Source: Vibrio sp. Hep-1b-8
Lineage (GTDB): Bacteria > Pseudomonadota > Gammaproteobacteria > Enterobacterales > Vibrionaceae
Direction: 5' to 3'
NCBI RefSeq assembly: GCF_006124995.1
Contig: NZ_QEWN01000112.1
Coordinates: 1 to 64,000 of the forward strand
Length of the DNA stretch: 64,000 nucleotides
Positions 26,025 to 35,538 of the stretch are shown here, in pieces (the first letter of the stretch is position 1; each line of letters opens with the position of its first letter). A program made the position numbers and the translations under genes. Under the pieces are notes generated by a model, which did not search any database, was not told the DNA's origin, and saw only the letters and a program-made list of their open reading frames with translations.

Positions 26025-26037
26025 AGGAGTTGTATTA

Positions 26038-26511
26038 ATGAAAGAGACGATTTTTAAGTCGCAAATTGCCAATCATTTAAAGTCGGAAAGAAAAAAGAAA
26101 AAGCTGAGCTTAGATGCAACGGCCAAGCTGACTGGTGTATCTAAAGCAATGCTAGGTCAAATAGAAAGGGAAGAATCAAGCCCTACGATTGCCACTCTTT
26201 GGAAAATTGCCAGTGGTTTGGAGACCTCTTTTTCGGCTTTTTTTGCCAACGAACCTAATTTGCAGTCACCGGATAGGGTGTTTCCTGAAGATCCGCGCAT
26301 GAAGGTAAAAACGTTGTTCCCATATAAAGAAGATACCGGTCTTGAAGTATTCGAGATTACTTTGTCCCAACATCATCAACAGATGTCTGATGCTCACAGT
26401 GCTGGAGTCGTTGAGCATGTACATGTAATCAAAGGTGAAGCGAGGATTTACTTCGATCAAGAATGGCATTCGCTCAACGAAGGCGAAAGCTTACGCTTTT
26501 ACAGCGATTAA
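26038..26511 (+). CDS. XRE-family regulator with cupin domain (SutR/YdcN-like), cut by in-frame stop
   Basis: The HTH domain (residues about 10-65) reads LSLDATAKLTGVSKAMLGQI and SSPTIATLWKIASGL; the cupin sensor follows (VEHVHVIKGEARIYFDQEWH). The frame ends at TAA 26509-26511 after RFYSD. Reading on in the same frame gives PHGYQAVSESMVFHNIVCYP, the expected end of the cupin in SutR-type proteins, with the natural stop at 26575-26577. CAA to TAA is the likely mutation. The final beta strands are lost, so ligand sensing may be impaired. AGGAG precedes the ATG by 8 bp. Divergent from the shortened benE. Confidence 0.8.
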   Translation: MKETIFKSQIANHLKSERKKKKLSLDATAKLTGVSKAMLGQIEREESSPTIATLWKIASGLETSFSAFFANEPNLQSPDRVFPEDPRMKVKTLFPYKEDTGLEVFEITLSQHHQQMSDAHSAGVVEHVHVIKGEARIYFDQEWHSLNEGESLRFYSD

Positions 26512-26613
26512 CCTCACGGGTATCAAGCTGTCTCGGAGAGTATGGTTTTTCACAATATTGTCTGTTATCCGAGGTAATGAATGTAGTGTAGGGAAGTGCA
26601 TGTCCACTTCCCG

Positions 26614-28383
26614 TTAACATTCCTGAAAGGTATTCAAGACCACTTGATTGCGGCCAAAGCCTTTGGCTTGATACAAGGCTTTATCGGCTCGGCTTATCGT
26701 ACTGTGTGAACTAATTTGGCTGTCGGTGATACCAATGCTAATGGTATAGCTGATATCAGACTCATCCAGTTCTACGCGTGACTGTTCCACCATCTGACGT
26801 AGCAGTTCACATTGCTCATAAGCGTGGTTTTCATCATTGGCATGAAACAAAATACAGAATTCCTCGCCACCATATCGAGACAGGCTGAGTGAACCTGGCT
26901 TTGGAAAACAACGCCTCATTAAATCGGCGGTATGATAAATGACTTTGTCACCGCCTAAGTGACCGATGTTGTCATTGATGGTTTTAAAATGGTCGATATC
27001 AATCATCGCAAGGTACAAACCATGACGCTCAATGTTTTGTTCAATGTGCTCCGTCAGCGCCAACTTGTTGTCTAGGTGTGTCATCACATCACTATTTCGT
27101 AGCTGTTGGTGAAGTATTAGGTTCGACAAGGCGATTTCAGAGTAATCTCTGATCATGGTCAGTATCGTGCGGTAGATTGGTATATTGGCATTGATGTACA
27201 TCACTGCGATTAAGTTGTCTTTGTCAAACAACGGGATCGTATAGTGTCGAGACGCGATGTGCAGTTTCTTTGCAAGTGGATCGACATATTGCCTTGTCGT
27301 GTAACTCATCGAATTCGGAGAAAAGCACTTAGCCAGAGTAGAGTCAGTCAGCACGACTTTTGTATTGCCATGATAGTCTATCGTGGTGAAGTGTCCGTAA
27401 TCCGAATCATAAAAACATAGTTGCATTCCTTTGTGGTGACAGAAACGATCCAGCACGGCTTTTAAATAGTGTTTAAAGTCCGCCAAATTTTCTCGGTTAT
27501 TCAATTGTGCAAGACTTTTGTTGAGTTGATACGTGAGATAGTTAATCGCGACTGCTAACAGCATCAGTGAGGCAATAACAATAGCAGACAGCGCAAACTG
27601 ATAAGAAGTGGCTAAGATATTGGCTCGATCGGTACCTGCGATAAATACCCAGTTATGTTTATTATCAGCACTAAAGACGGACATCTTATACTGACCTTGG
27701 TAATAATATTCATGCTTGCCGAAATAGAGCCCACTACTGATCAACTCACTAATGCCAGCAAGGTAACTGATTGATGGTGTACCTAGTCGCTTTGGATCTG
27801 GGTGGAAAACCAGCCTTCCGCTAATGGCGTCAACGACAAACACATATCCACTGTCTAATGTCCGCAGAGCACGCAAACTTTGTGTGGCAGATTTGAGGTC
27901 AAATTCTATCCAAATTTCGCGATACTCATCCGGTATATACCTGACGGCAAATACCCATTGATTGGACGCTTTAGGGTAGATAGAGGACACGGTGAATTTT
28001 GTAGAGATTTCATCCAGCGGTTGCCAAACGATATCCGAGTGTTGCTCTGAATAAGTCGCTTTGTGCTGTATAGATTGATATTTGGTGTGCTGCTTATTTC
28101 TGTAAATGATATCATTGTAAGCTGGGGTATATTTGAGAATACGTTGAGCTGTAGAGACAAAATCCTCCTCGTTAGACGAATCGGCTAAGAGAAACAGTTT
28201 ACTGGAGGCTGCTTCGAGTTGTGAAGATACTAAGTCGGAAGCGGTTTTTATATTCACAAATGATTGCTGGTAAGCATTGTATTCCGACTGTTTAAGTTGC
28301 TGAAAAGCAGCATAGACCATACCTATAACTAATAGAATGATGTATGGCTTTAAGGTTCGAATTACCAACTTGGGTAATGCCAT
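26614..28383 (-). CDS. Membrane diguanylate cyclase with Cache sensor and GGDEF domain
   Basis: A 589-residue c-di-GMP synthase. A first helix lies at about 12-28, a periplasmic Cache-type sensor at about 30-255 (DSGYVFVVDAISGRLVFHPD), a second helix near 262-282, a GAF-like linker region, and a GGDEF domain from about 430. The active site is RYGGEEF near residue 503. The RxxD inhibitory site is absent (PGSL in its place), so product feedback inhibition through the I-site is not expected. No EAL domain. It stands alone. Confidence 0.88.
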   Translation of the reverse strand: MALPKLVIRTLKPYIILLVIGMVYAAFQQLKQSEYNAYQQSFVNIKTASDLVSSQLEAASSKLFLLADSSNEEDFVSTAQRILKYTPAYNDIIYRNKQHTKYQSIQHKATYSEQHSDIVWQPLDEISTKFTVSSIYPKASNQWVFAVRYIPDEYREIWIEFDLKSATQSLRALRTLDSGYVFVVDAISGRLVFHPDPKRLGTPSISYLAGISELISSGLYFGKHEYYYQGQYKMSVFSADNKHNWVFIAGTDRANILATSYQFALSAIVIASLMLLAVAINYLTYQLNKSLAQLNNRENLADFKHYLKAVLDRFCHHKGMQLCFYDSDYGHFTTIDYHGNTKVVLTDSTLAKCFSPNSMSYTTRQYVDPLAKKLHIASRHYTIPLFDKDNLIAVMYINANIPIYRTILTMIRDYSEIALSNLILHQQLRNSDVMTHLDNKLALTEHIEQNIERHGLYLAMIDIDHFKTINDNIGHLGGDKVIYHTADLMRRCFPKPGSLSLSRYGGEEFCILFHANDENHAYEQCELLRQMVEQSRVELDESDISYTISIGITDSQISSHSTISRADKALYQAKGFGRNQVVLNTFQEC

Positions 28384-28490
28384 GGATTGCCAACTGATGT
28401 TTTAGGGGAACGGACGATGGCCGATAGTTTAAACTGATTTCATATTCACATCAATCAACACAAGTCCAGATTTTTTGTAGGAAAAGTGTT

Positions 28491-28520
28491 AAAAATTAGC
28501 GACATATCACTATGTCGCTA
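28491..28520 (-). terminator. Terminator of glgX
   Basis: Perfect 10-bp stem TAGCGACATA / TATGTCGCTA with loop TCAC; on the minus strand it is followed by ATTTTTA. Confidence 0.85.
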
Positions 28521-28529
28521 GATTGATCA

Positions 28530-30484
28530 TTAGGCTTTTAAGTGGAAGATGGCTAAAGATGCAGGGGCCACCAAAGCTTGTTTATGATCTATGGTTTGAT
28601 GGAGCTCGTGTGAGTCGGTATTGCACACCATTACCCCTCTTTGCCATTAGTCTCTGGAAGCGTAAATCGAGCGGGCGCATTGGTTTGGTTGATACAGTAG
28701 AACAACTCATCACCATGTTTGCCAATGCCCAGATGCAAGGCGACTGAACTGAGGCGATTCCAATCATCGTGTTCCATGAAACTGCCATCAATTCTGCGCC
28801 AGAAAATACGGTTGTTATTGCGTTTTGCACCACTGAAAGCACGAATAAATGGCACCATATATTGCTGGCGAGCTTTTACCATATCGGCTAACCACGACTT
28901 GAAACTCTCTTTGTCTGGGGTTGTATGCCAGTTAATCCAGCTTAACTCGTTATCCTGACAATACGCGTTGTTGTTGCCATTTTGAGTATGGGAAAGAACG
29001 TCGGCGGTCAGAATATGTGGAATACCAAAAGCAAACAGTAGGCTGGCCATAAAGTTACGCTTCTGCTTTTCACGCTTCTCTATGATCACCGGATTGTCGC
29101 TCTTGCCTTCCACACCATAGTTATCCGAACGGTTGTCACCGTGTCCATCACGGTTCTGCTCCCCATTGGCCTCATTGTGCTTGTGCTTGTACGAGACAAG
29201 ATCCTGCATACAGAAACCGTCATGGTATGTGATGTAATTGACCGTCAGTTTATACGGCCAGTTAGCGGCACTGTAGAGATCTCGTGACCCCATTATTCGA
29301 GTGGCAAACTCCTTTAGAAATCCTTGATCGCCACGCCAAAAGCTTCGCGTGATATCGCGCAAACGGTCATTACATTCATTCCAACCAAACGGAAAGTTTC
29401 CTACCTGATAACCGTTAGGACCAATATCCCAAGGCTCTGCGATCAGTTTTACTTCTTTCAGAATCGGGTCTTGAGCGACGGCTTTAAAGAACGCAGCTTC
29501 AGGGCTAAAGTGTTCACCGTTGCGACCGAGTGTGGCGGCTAGATCAAAGCGGAATCCGTCGATTTTATATTCGCTAACCCAATAGCGCAGCGTATCCATG
29601 ACCAGATTCAAACTTGCCTGATAGGATAAATCGAGTGTATTGCCACAGCCTGTATAGTTGGTGTAGTGATCGCCCTGTTTAAAGTAATATCGCTTGTCTA
29701 AAGCTTTTAAGTTAAAGATTGGGCTATCAGCGCCACCTTCGGCGGTGTGGTTATAGACCACATCGAGAATCACTTCGATCCCGTTTCGATGTAATTCACG
29801 GATAGCGGTTTTTAGTTCCGTGACAGCATCGTGAGCCGCATATCTAGGGTCTGGCACCATGAATAGGTAAGGGTTATATCCCCAGTAGTTGACCTTATCC
29901 ATGTTCAACAGGTGTGGCTCGTGCATGCAGGCGGCGACAGGGAGTAGCTGGAGTGTATTGATGTTCTGTTGTTTATAGAAATCGAGCATCGCATCACTGA
30001 CTAAGCCCAGATAGCGCCCTTTGTGACGCTCTTCGACTTGTGGATGCAGCTTTGATACGCCTTTTACGTGCGTTTCAAACAGGACCATTTCGTCACGAGG
30101 TCTGCGTGGGCTCTCCACTCCCTGCCAGTCAAAACTGTCATCGACAACCACACATTTTGCCAGAGCAAAGCTCTGTTCGCTGTTGAATGGCACTTGATAA
30201 AACAGTGGTTTTTCTAAGCCTTTGGCATAAGGATCTGAAATCAGATGTGGCTTACCGTTGCGCTGCACCACATACGCATACTTTTGGCCTTTGCGAATTT
30301 GCGGAACAAAGGTGAAGCGTATGCCCGCGTACTCTCCGTCCAAAGGATAGGTGGTGATCTGATCCTTTTCATCAAACAGCGCAAGCTGAATAGATTTCGC
30401 ATCAGGAGCAAAGATAGAGAAATTACATCCTTCGGTGCTAAGGGTGGCACCTAGAGGATAGGGACGAGAGCACTGCATCATCAT
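28530..30484 (-). pseudogene. glgX: Glycogen debranching enzyme GlgX, frameshifted near the 3' end
   Basis: An isoamylase-type enzyme (GH13) that removes alpha-1,6 branches of glycogen or limit dextrins. An N-terminal CBM48-like domain (PLGATLSTEGCNFSIFAPDA) is followed by the catalytic barrel, with nucleophile Asp in GFRFDLAATLG, acid Glu in LIAEPWD and Asp in YHDGF. The open frame ends early after PETNGKEG (stop at 28631). In the next frame the true ending follows, including DSHELHQTIDHKQALVAP and SLAIFHLKA, with stop at 28530. Restoring one G in the four-G run (CCCC at 28634-28637 on the plus strand) joins both parts into about 651 residues, the normal GlgX length. Only the last 34 or so residues are affected; a sequencing error is possible. 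Divergent from lamB across a MalT-box region. Confidence 0.85.
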
Positions 30485-30921
30485 GACTTATTAAAATAAT
30501 TTATCGTTTGATCTTTAGTAAATAGTTTTGCAATGAATTGGTCAAGCGCCTCTGAAAAAAATAATGATTGTAATTTTATTTCATAATTATGACGCTCTGG
30601 CGTGGTTAAGTGAGCTATCTAACATTTGGCGCGAGATATTTTTGTCAGAAAGTTATTTCTCACCCTAATTTTTGTGATTGAAGCCTAAAAAACATTGTCC
30701 GGTATGATTTCTCATCCTTTCTCATCCCCCCTAACTATTTTTCATCTGGATGAGTTGCCATTTCTACTCCCCCGTTAATCTTGCAGCAGTTGAAACAAAC
30801 GGGGACAAGGGCTCTAGCCTGACTCCCATCTTACCTCTCTTTTATTAACAATCTGTTTCTGCCTTTACAGAGTGAGCCAAGAAGAGAGCCAAAGAATAAT
30901 AATCCCTAAATGGAGTTAATA
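30485..30921. promoter_or_regulatory. Divergent glgX-lamB control region with MalT boxes
   Basis: MalT recognises GGGGA(T/G)GAGG-like decamers. On the minus strand GGGGATGAGA lies at 30720-30729 and a weaker AAGGATGAGA at 30710-30719. GGGGAGTAGA lies at 30763-30772, also on the minus strand. GGATGAG occurs on the plus strand at 30750-30756. Clustered boxes about 150-210 bp upstream of lamB indicate maltose/maltotriose-dependent activation, perhaps of both genes. Confidence 0.6.
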
Positions 30922-32217
30922 ATGAAAAAAGTAAGTTTAATTGCTGCTGCAGTGGCGACGACTTTATCTGCTGGCGCATTCGCAGCCGACGTGGACTTCC
31001 ATGGTTATGCGCGTGGTGGTGTAGGTCTGAGCGGTGAAGGTTCTCATGTCACTTATGAAAAGAATAAAGTAGGCCGTCTAGGCAATGAAGACGACCTATA
31101 TGCAGAAATTGGTCTTAACGCTGAGTTGTACAACAAAGACGACGTAACGTTCAACCTAGAAACATTGGTTGCATACGGTCAGGCTGGTAACAATAACTGG
31201 GAAGGCAATTCTAACGCTCTGCGTGTTATGAATGTTCAAGCTAAAGGCCTTTTCGAATCAGATAAAGAAGCTGTACTTTGGGCTGGTCAACGTTACTACC
31301 AACGTAAAGATATCCATATCACAGACTTCTACTTCTTAGACACGTCTGGTGGTGCAGGTGGCGGTATCGAAAATCTGTCAGTTGGCGGCGGTAAACTATC
31401 TGTAGCTGTAATGCACGATGATGGTACTCAGACAGTTGATGATGGCACGGCTTATGTTTTTGACAAAGATCTAGCTGGCTGTGATGGTAAACCAAGTACT
31501 GATGCGTGTTACAAGTCTGAAGCTCAAACGAAAGACGAAACCGTTTCTGGCTACACATTGGACCTTCGTTACGCAGGTATCAACTTGTGGGAAAATGCTA
31601 ACCTAGAGCTAGCGGTTGCTTACGATTTTGCTTCTGAAGCGAAGAACCAAAATGTTCAAGCTGATGATGGCGTTCTTTTAACTGCGGTGATTGGTCAAGG
31701 TTTATCTAACGGCTTCAACCAGACTGTTCTTCAGTACGGTACGGCATCATACGGTAAGCAAATGGCTACGTACGGTGGCGGTGGTTGGTATGACCGCAAA
31801 GGTGGAAACAACGATGCTGATGGTTTCCGTATCATCAACTGGGGTGTAACAGGTCTAGGTGAGTCATGGGAACTAGGTCACGTAGTAATGTACGCTCAAG
31901 CATCTGATACTAACGATGGTGATATCACAGCTTACAATGCGGTTGTTCGTCCAGTGTACAAATGGGATGAAAACATGAAAACTGTATTTGAAGCAGGTTA
32001 CTTCGCTGATGAAACTAAGAAAAGCGGAACAACCAAAGACGCATCAGGTTCTAAGTTGACTGTTGCTCAAGCATGGTCTGCAGGCTCTAGCTTCTGGGCT
32101 CGTCCTGAAATCCGTGTTTACGGTTCTTACTTCATGGATCATGAAGCAGACAGCTTTGCAAAAGGTACTGACGATTCTGAGTTCAGCGTTGGTATTCAAA
32201 TGGAAGCTTGGTGGTAA
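30922..32217 (+). CDS. lamB: Maltoporin
   Basis: Outer-membrane channel for maltose and maltodextrins. The 431-residue precursor has a signal peptide (MKKVSLIAAAVATTLSAGAF, cleaved before ADVDFHGYARGG). The mature sequence shows the LamB opening FHGYARGGVGLS, the GQRYYQRKDIHITDFYFLDTSG segment of the barrel and pore, and the terminal strand FSVGIQMEAWW with aromatic end. The start is ATG 30922 behind TGGAG; the in-frame ATG at 30910 adds only four residues. First gene of a lamB-malM pair downstream of MalT boxes. Confidence 0.95.
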   Translation: MKKVSLIAAAVATTLSAGAFAADVDFHGYARGGVGLSGEGSHVTYEKNKVGRLGNEDDLYAEIGLNAELYNKDDVTFNLETLVAYGQAGNNNWEGNSNALRVMNVQAKGLFESDKEAVLWAGQRYYQRKDIHITDFYFLDTSGGAGGGIENLSVGGGKLSVAVMHDDGTQTVDDGTAYVFDKDLAGCDGKPSTDACYKSEAQTKDETVSGYTLDLRYAGINLWENANLELAVAYDFASEAKNQNVQADDGVLLTAVIGQGLSNGFNQTVLQYGTASYGKQMATYGGGGWYDRKGGNNDADGFRIINWGVTGLGESWELGHVVMYAQASDTNDGDITAYNAVVRPVYKWDENMKTVFEAGYFADETKKSGTTKDASGSKLTVAQAWSAGSSFWARPEIRVYGSYFMDHEADSFAKGTDDSEFSVGIQMEAWW

Positions 32218-32250
32218 TATAGTTTCCGAGTCCTATAAGTCCTAAGTAAT

Positions 32251-32277
32251 AGCCGGCTTACTTAAGTCGGCTTTTTT
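32251..32277 (+). terminator. Terminator/attenuator between lamB and malM
   Basis: AGCCG / CGGCT with inner CTTA/TAAG pairs and six T's. It probably reduces read-through so that malM is made at a lower level than LamB. Confidence 0.75.
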
Positions 32278-32297
32278 CGTTCAGTGGAGAGGTTTAG

Positions 32298-33194
32298 ATG
32301 AAGCATTTAGTTCTAGGCTGCGCAATTAGTATGGCCCTGTTAGGCTGTACGGCAACAGAAACGGTTGTATTTGATACTCAAAATGTATCTCAAGTCGCTG
32401 AGTCTTATTCAGAGATAGAATGGGTTAAAGTTGAGCCAACCAAGCGAATTAACTTCTCAATTGATGAAAAGAACCAGAATTATCAATTTCCTACGGGTAT
32501 GAGTCCAATAGCGGCTTTCGATATTAATACTCAAGGAAAAGAACTAGAACTCGAAATTATTAGCCATTTCAAAAAGAGTGTTTTCTATCCAAATGCTCTG
32601 CTTTTGAATGAAAATAACCAAGTATTAAAAGCATTCAGCACAGAAGATTTCGAGTATAAACATGCCTACGGATTAGAAGGCGACAGACTGACCACAGAGA
32701 TCACTATCCAGCCAGTAGGGCAGCAACGCGTTAAGTTACTAATTTACACAACGCCTGAGTTGACCAAAGGAAAGTCGGAAATCCTTCATCCCGTTAAGCT
32801 TGATGCGATTGCACGTGGCAACTACCCACCAGACGTTCCAAACCCTATCATTCCTCATGCTCAGCATGGGCTATTGAGTATTGTCGCGAAAGTTGACAGT
32901 GCAGTTGTTGTTGAAGAACCATTGACTGTTTCCAGCACGGATACTGCCCAACAGAAGTTCAAAGGCGAGTTAGCTGCTCAAGAGAAACAGAGCACGGCGA
33001 CTCGCTCGGTTGTTGCTTCAAGTGATGCCTCATTGTCGCTTTCGGTTGAACAGCAGCAGTTTTATCTGACTAGTATCGAAAACGCGGTGAAAGTTGGCAT
33101 GTTAGACAAAGCCCTTGCGCTACTCGAAGAAGCAAAGGCTCTCAATGTTGAAGGTGCTCAGCAAGTCTTTATTAAAGCCGTTAATGCAAGATAG
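32298..33194 (+). CDS. malM: MalM-like maltose-regulon lipoprotein
   Basis: A 298-residue periplasmic lipoprotein: lipobox LLGC with acyl-accepting Cys17. Residues about 45-195 contain the MalM core (ASPIxxFxI-type stretch GMSPIAAFDINTQGKELELE and FYPNALLLNENNQVLKAF). A low-complexity linker and a C-terminal helical segment follow. In E. coli malM is the last gene of malK-lamB-malM and its role is unclear. Here it follows lamB by 80 bp across an attenuator-like hairpin. Confidence 0.85.
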   Translation: MKHLVLGCAISMALLGCTATETVVFDTQNVSQVAESYSEIEWVKVEPTKRINFSIDEKNQNYQFPTGMSPIAAFDINTQGKELELEIISHFKKSVFYPNALLLNENNQVLKAFSTEDFEYKHAYGLEGDRLTTEITIQPVGQQRVKLLIYTTPELTKGKSEILHPVKLDAIARGNYPPDVPNPIIPHAQHGLLSIVAKVDSAVVVEEPLTVSSTDTAQQKFKGELAAQEKQSTATRSVVASSDASLSLSVEQQQFYLTSIENAVKVGMLDKALALLEEAKALNVEGAQQVFIKAVNAR

Positions 33195-33218
33195 CAGCGA
33201 ATAATCTCTCACCTTCTC

Positions 33219-33256
33219 TACACCCCGTTAAATAATGATTGGCGGGGTGTTTTATT
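33219..33256 (+). terminator. Terminator of malM
   Basis: ACACCCCG / CGGGGTGT stem with a 15-base loop and T-rich tail. Confidence 0.7.
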
Positions 33257-33609
33257 TCATTTCTCGTATCCTTTTCTCTCTTAAATGTTTTCCGTTGGCC
33301 TATTCATGGGCATTTTCCGATACGCTTATTACTTGGCGGTTTATGAAAAGTTCCCATTAATTTATAAAAATGTGATCTTGATCGTCATTTGATGTGGGTG
33401 ATGATCGCGAAGTAGAAAGTTTAAATAATTTATATGCTTAACTGGTGATTAATTTTTTTGAAGTGACGTTGTGACAAAATAAATCACCTCTTAAGCACTC
33501 AGTTGCACTTAAATTTTTGAAATTCCGTACTAGGGTTTAGATGTTCGTGCAGTAATTAGTCACTAAGTGCTAATTCGGACACTGGTTAAACCAAATACGG
33601 ACATTAATT
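33257..33609 (+). other. Upstream region of the porin gene
   Basis: About 350 AT-rich bases without a gene. A degenerate CRP-like TGTGATCTTGATCGTCA is at about 33371-33387, too poor to call. The repeated TTCGGACA/TACGGACA just before the start has unknown meaning. Confidence 0.35.
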
Positions 33610-34626
33610 ATGAAAACTCAATTATTAGCCGCGGCTATCGTGGCAGCAGCAAGTGGTACTCACGCCTTCGCGGCAGAAATATACAGCAGCGAAGGTTCGA
33701 CAATTTCAATCGGTGGTTATGTCGATGTCGGGATCGGCGAGTACGATAAAGGCACTTCAACCCGTCCAGCGAATCAGGACGTCGACGTCAATCAAGTCTC
33801 CCCTCGAATTAACATTTCCGGTACGCAGGATCTTGGCAACGGTGTGGTGGTTGACGCCAAAGGTGAATGGTCACTTAACTACCTTGATGGTGGAGAAAAT
33901 ACCTTCTCTACACGTCTAGGCTACTTAGGTATCACACATGAACAGGCGGGTCGCCTTGTGGTCGGGACTCAGTGGGCTCCCTATTATGATGTGGCGGGAG
34001 TTGCAGATTTGCCTATCGCCTTCGCGAATGATTATCTCTATGAAAACCATAACCTACTAGGTACTGGACGTGGTGAGCGAATGGTCAGCTACAGAAAGTC
34101 GCTTATGTTCAGTGAAGATGGTGGCGTTGATTTCGGTTTAGGCTGGCAAGGTGAGGAGACTGAATCTAACGCTGATGCAAGAGTACAAGTTGCTCTGAAA
34201 GCCCACTTTATGGGTATTGGGCTGGGGTATACCTACTCTGGTGGTGACCTTGAGATCTCTAGTGTAAAACGAGACGCTAACTCCCACATGTTTGCGCTGA
34301 ATTACGGTAGCTATGGTAACGGCCTGTATGTGGCGGGTGTCTACGGCATGAATGAATACTTCTACGATGGCTTAGAAGAGACCGTTCAAGTGGAAGGTTT
34401 GTTGGCGTTTGGGATGACAAACGGCATTAACCTTAGCGTTAACTATGAGGCGGTAGAGAACGATAAAACGAATTTTACCCTTTACAGCCAGACCGCGATT
34501 CAGGCGGAATATTCGATTACCGCTAACTTAGTCACTTTCGCTGGATATGAAATCGATTTGGGTGATGACGATCCAACCACCAAAGATGATGACAAGTGGA
34601 TAGTAGGAGCGCGTTACTTCCTTTAA
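33610..34626 (+). CDS. Gram-negative outer-membrane porin
   Basis: A 338-residue precursor with signal peptide (MKTQLLAAAIVAAASGTHA, cleaved near FA-AE). It has a general porin barrel: ISIGGYVDVGIGEYD at the start, VSPRINISGTQDLGNG and FSTRLGYLGITHEQAGRLVVG typical of the porin_4 family, and an aromatic C-terminal strand WIVGARYFL. Many Asp/Glu suggest a cation-selective pore. It does not read as OmpU or a sugar-specific porin that I can name. Its place after the maltose genes may be incidental; it has its own upstream region and terminator. Confidence 0.85.
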   Translation: MKTQLLAAAIVAAASGTHAFAAEIYSSEGSTISIGGYVDVGIGEYDKGTSTRPANQDVDVNQVSPRINISGTQDLGNGVVVDAKGEWSLNYLDGGENTFSTRLGYLGITHEQAGRLVVGTQWAPYYDVAGVADLPIAFANDYLYENHNLLGTGRGERMVSYRKSLMFSEDGGVDFGLGWQGEETESNADARVQVALKAHFMGIGLGYTYSGGDLEISSVKRDANSHMFALNYGSYGNGLYVAGVYGMNEYFYDGLEETVQVEGLLAFGMTNGINLSVNYEAVENDKTNFTLYSQTAIQAEYSITANLVTFAGYEIDLGDDDPTTKDDDKWIVGARYFL

Positions 34627-34657
34627 CCGAAAGTCTAGATTTTAAATACGGTATCGT

Positions 34658-34693
34658 ATTTACGCCTATCTGTTATTGGATAGGCGTTTTTCT
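34658..34693 (+). terminator. Terminator of the porin gene
   Basis: ACGCCTATC / GGATAGGCGT stem and T-run. Confidence 0.8.
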
Positions 34694-34818
34694 CCTTGTT
34701 GACCTAAGCGTCAGTAATAATGGGCAGTGGTTCTGATATTTTTACCTAAATCATTTTTTTATTAGCCACTTAGACTAGAATAGCCTTTCTCTCAAAAATA
34801 TCAGTCAGGGATGGTGAC

Positions 34819-35433
34819 ATGAGTTCAGTAAAGCTTGGAGAATCTTTGGTCCAACCGACCAAAATATTGTGTGTTGGTCGAAACTATCTAGAGCATATCC
34901 AAGAGTTGAATAACGCCATTCCAGAGCAAATGGTGGTGTTTTCCAAGCCGCCAAGCTCGATAACGACCCAACTACAATCCTTTCACCAAGAGCCGCTCCA
35001 TTACGAAGGTGAAATCTGCTTTCTTGTTTCAGAGGGCAGATTATCGGCTGTTGGTGTAGGTCTTGATCTAACAAAGCGAGAGTTGCAATCGAGACTCAAG
35101 TCGAAGGGATTACCGTGGGAACGAGCGAAAGCGTTTGATGGCTCCGCGTTGTTTAGCCGTTTTATTCCTCTTGAAGGACTAAAAATTGAACAGTTAGAAA
35201 TTGAGCTATTTATAAACTGCGTAAGAGTGCAAAAAGGCTCAGTGACGCAGATGATGTACTCTCCACAAACGATAGTCGATGAGCTCTCTACTTTTACTAC
35301 GTTGTGCGATGGCGACATTATTATGACCGGTACGCCACAAGGGGTTGGTGAGGTACATCCATCCGATGTATTTTTGGCAAGATTAAGAGAAGCAGACAAA
35401 ACCTTGATTGAAATAGAGTGGGTTGCGCACTAA
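34819..35433 (+). CDS. Fumarylacetoacetate hydrolase-family protein
   Basis: A 204-residue single-domain enzyme of the FAH fold, which cleaves or hydrates beta-keto acids (acylpyruvases, oxaloacetate decarboxylases, hydratases). CVGRNYLEHIQEL opens the domain. The metal-binding ExE occurs in YEGEICFL, and GDIIMTGTPQGVGEV is the conserved end motif. The length is that of short YcgM-like members. Actual substrate unknown. Monocistronic. Confidence 0.85.
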   Translation: MSSVKLGESLVQPTKILCVGRNYLEHIQELNNAIPEQMVVFSKPPSSITTQLQSFHQEPLHYEGEICFLVSEGRLSAVGVGLDLTKRELQSRLKSKGLPWERAKAFDGSALFSRFIPLEGLKIEQLEIELFINCVRVQKGSVTQMMYSPQTIVDELSTFTTLCDGDIIMTGTPQGVGEVHPSDVFLARLREADKTLIEIEWVAH

Positions 35434-35471
35434 AAAGCACGTTACTTTACCCCTAGGACACGGACCAACCT

Positions 35472-35503
35472 CCAATTGACGACTCAATTGGAGGTTTTTT
35501 ATA
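35472..35503. terminator. Terminator between FAH gene and azlD
   Basis: AACCTCCAATTG / CAATTGGAGGTT, a 12-bp stem with loop ACGACT and T-run, between convergent genes. Confidence 0.85.
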
Positions 35504-35538
35504 GCCGTTGTATTGTTTCTGTTCGCGGCTCTGTTCGG

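Noticed and set aside
33365..33390. CRP-site-like sequence upstream of the porin gene
   Set aside because: Second half-site is poor (TCGTC rather than TCACA).
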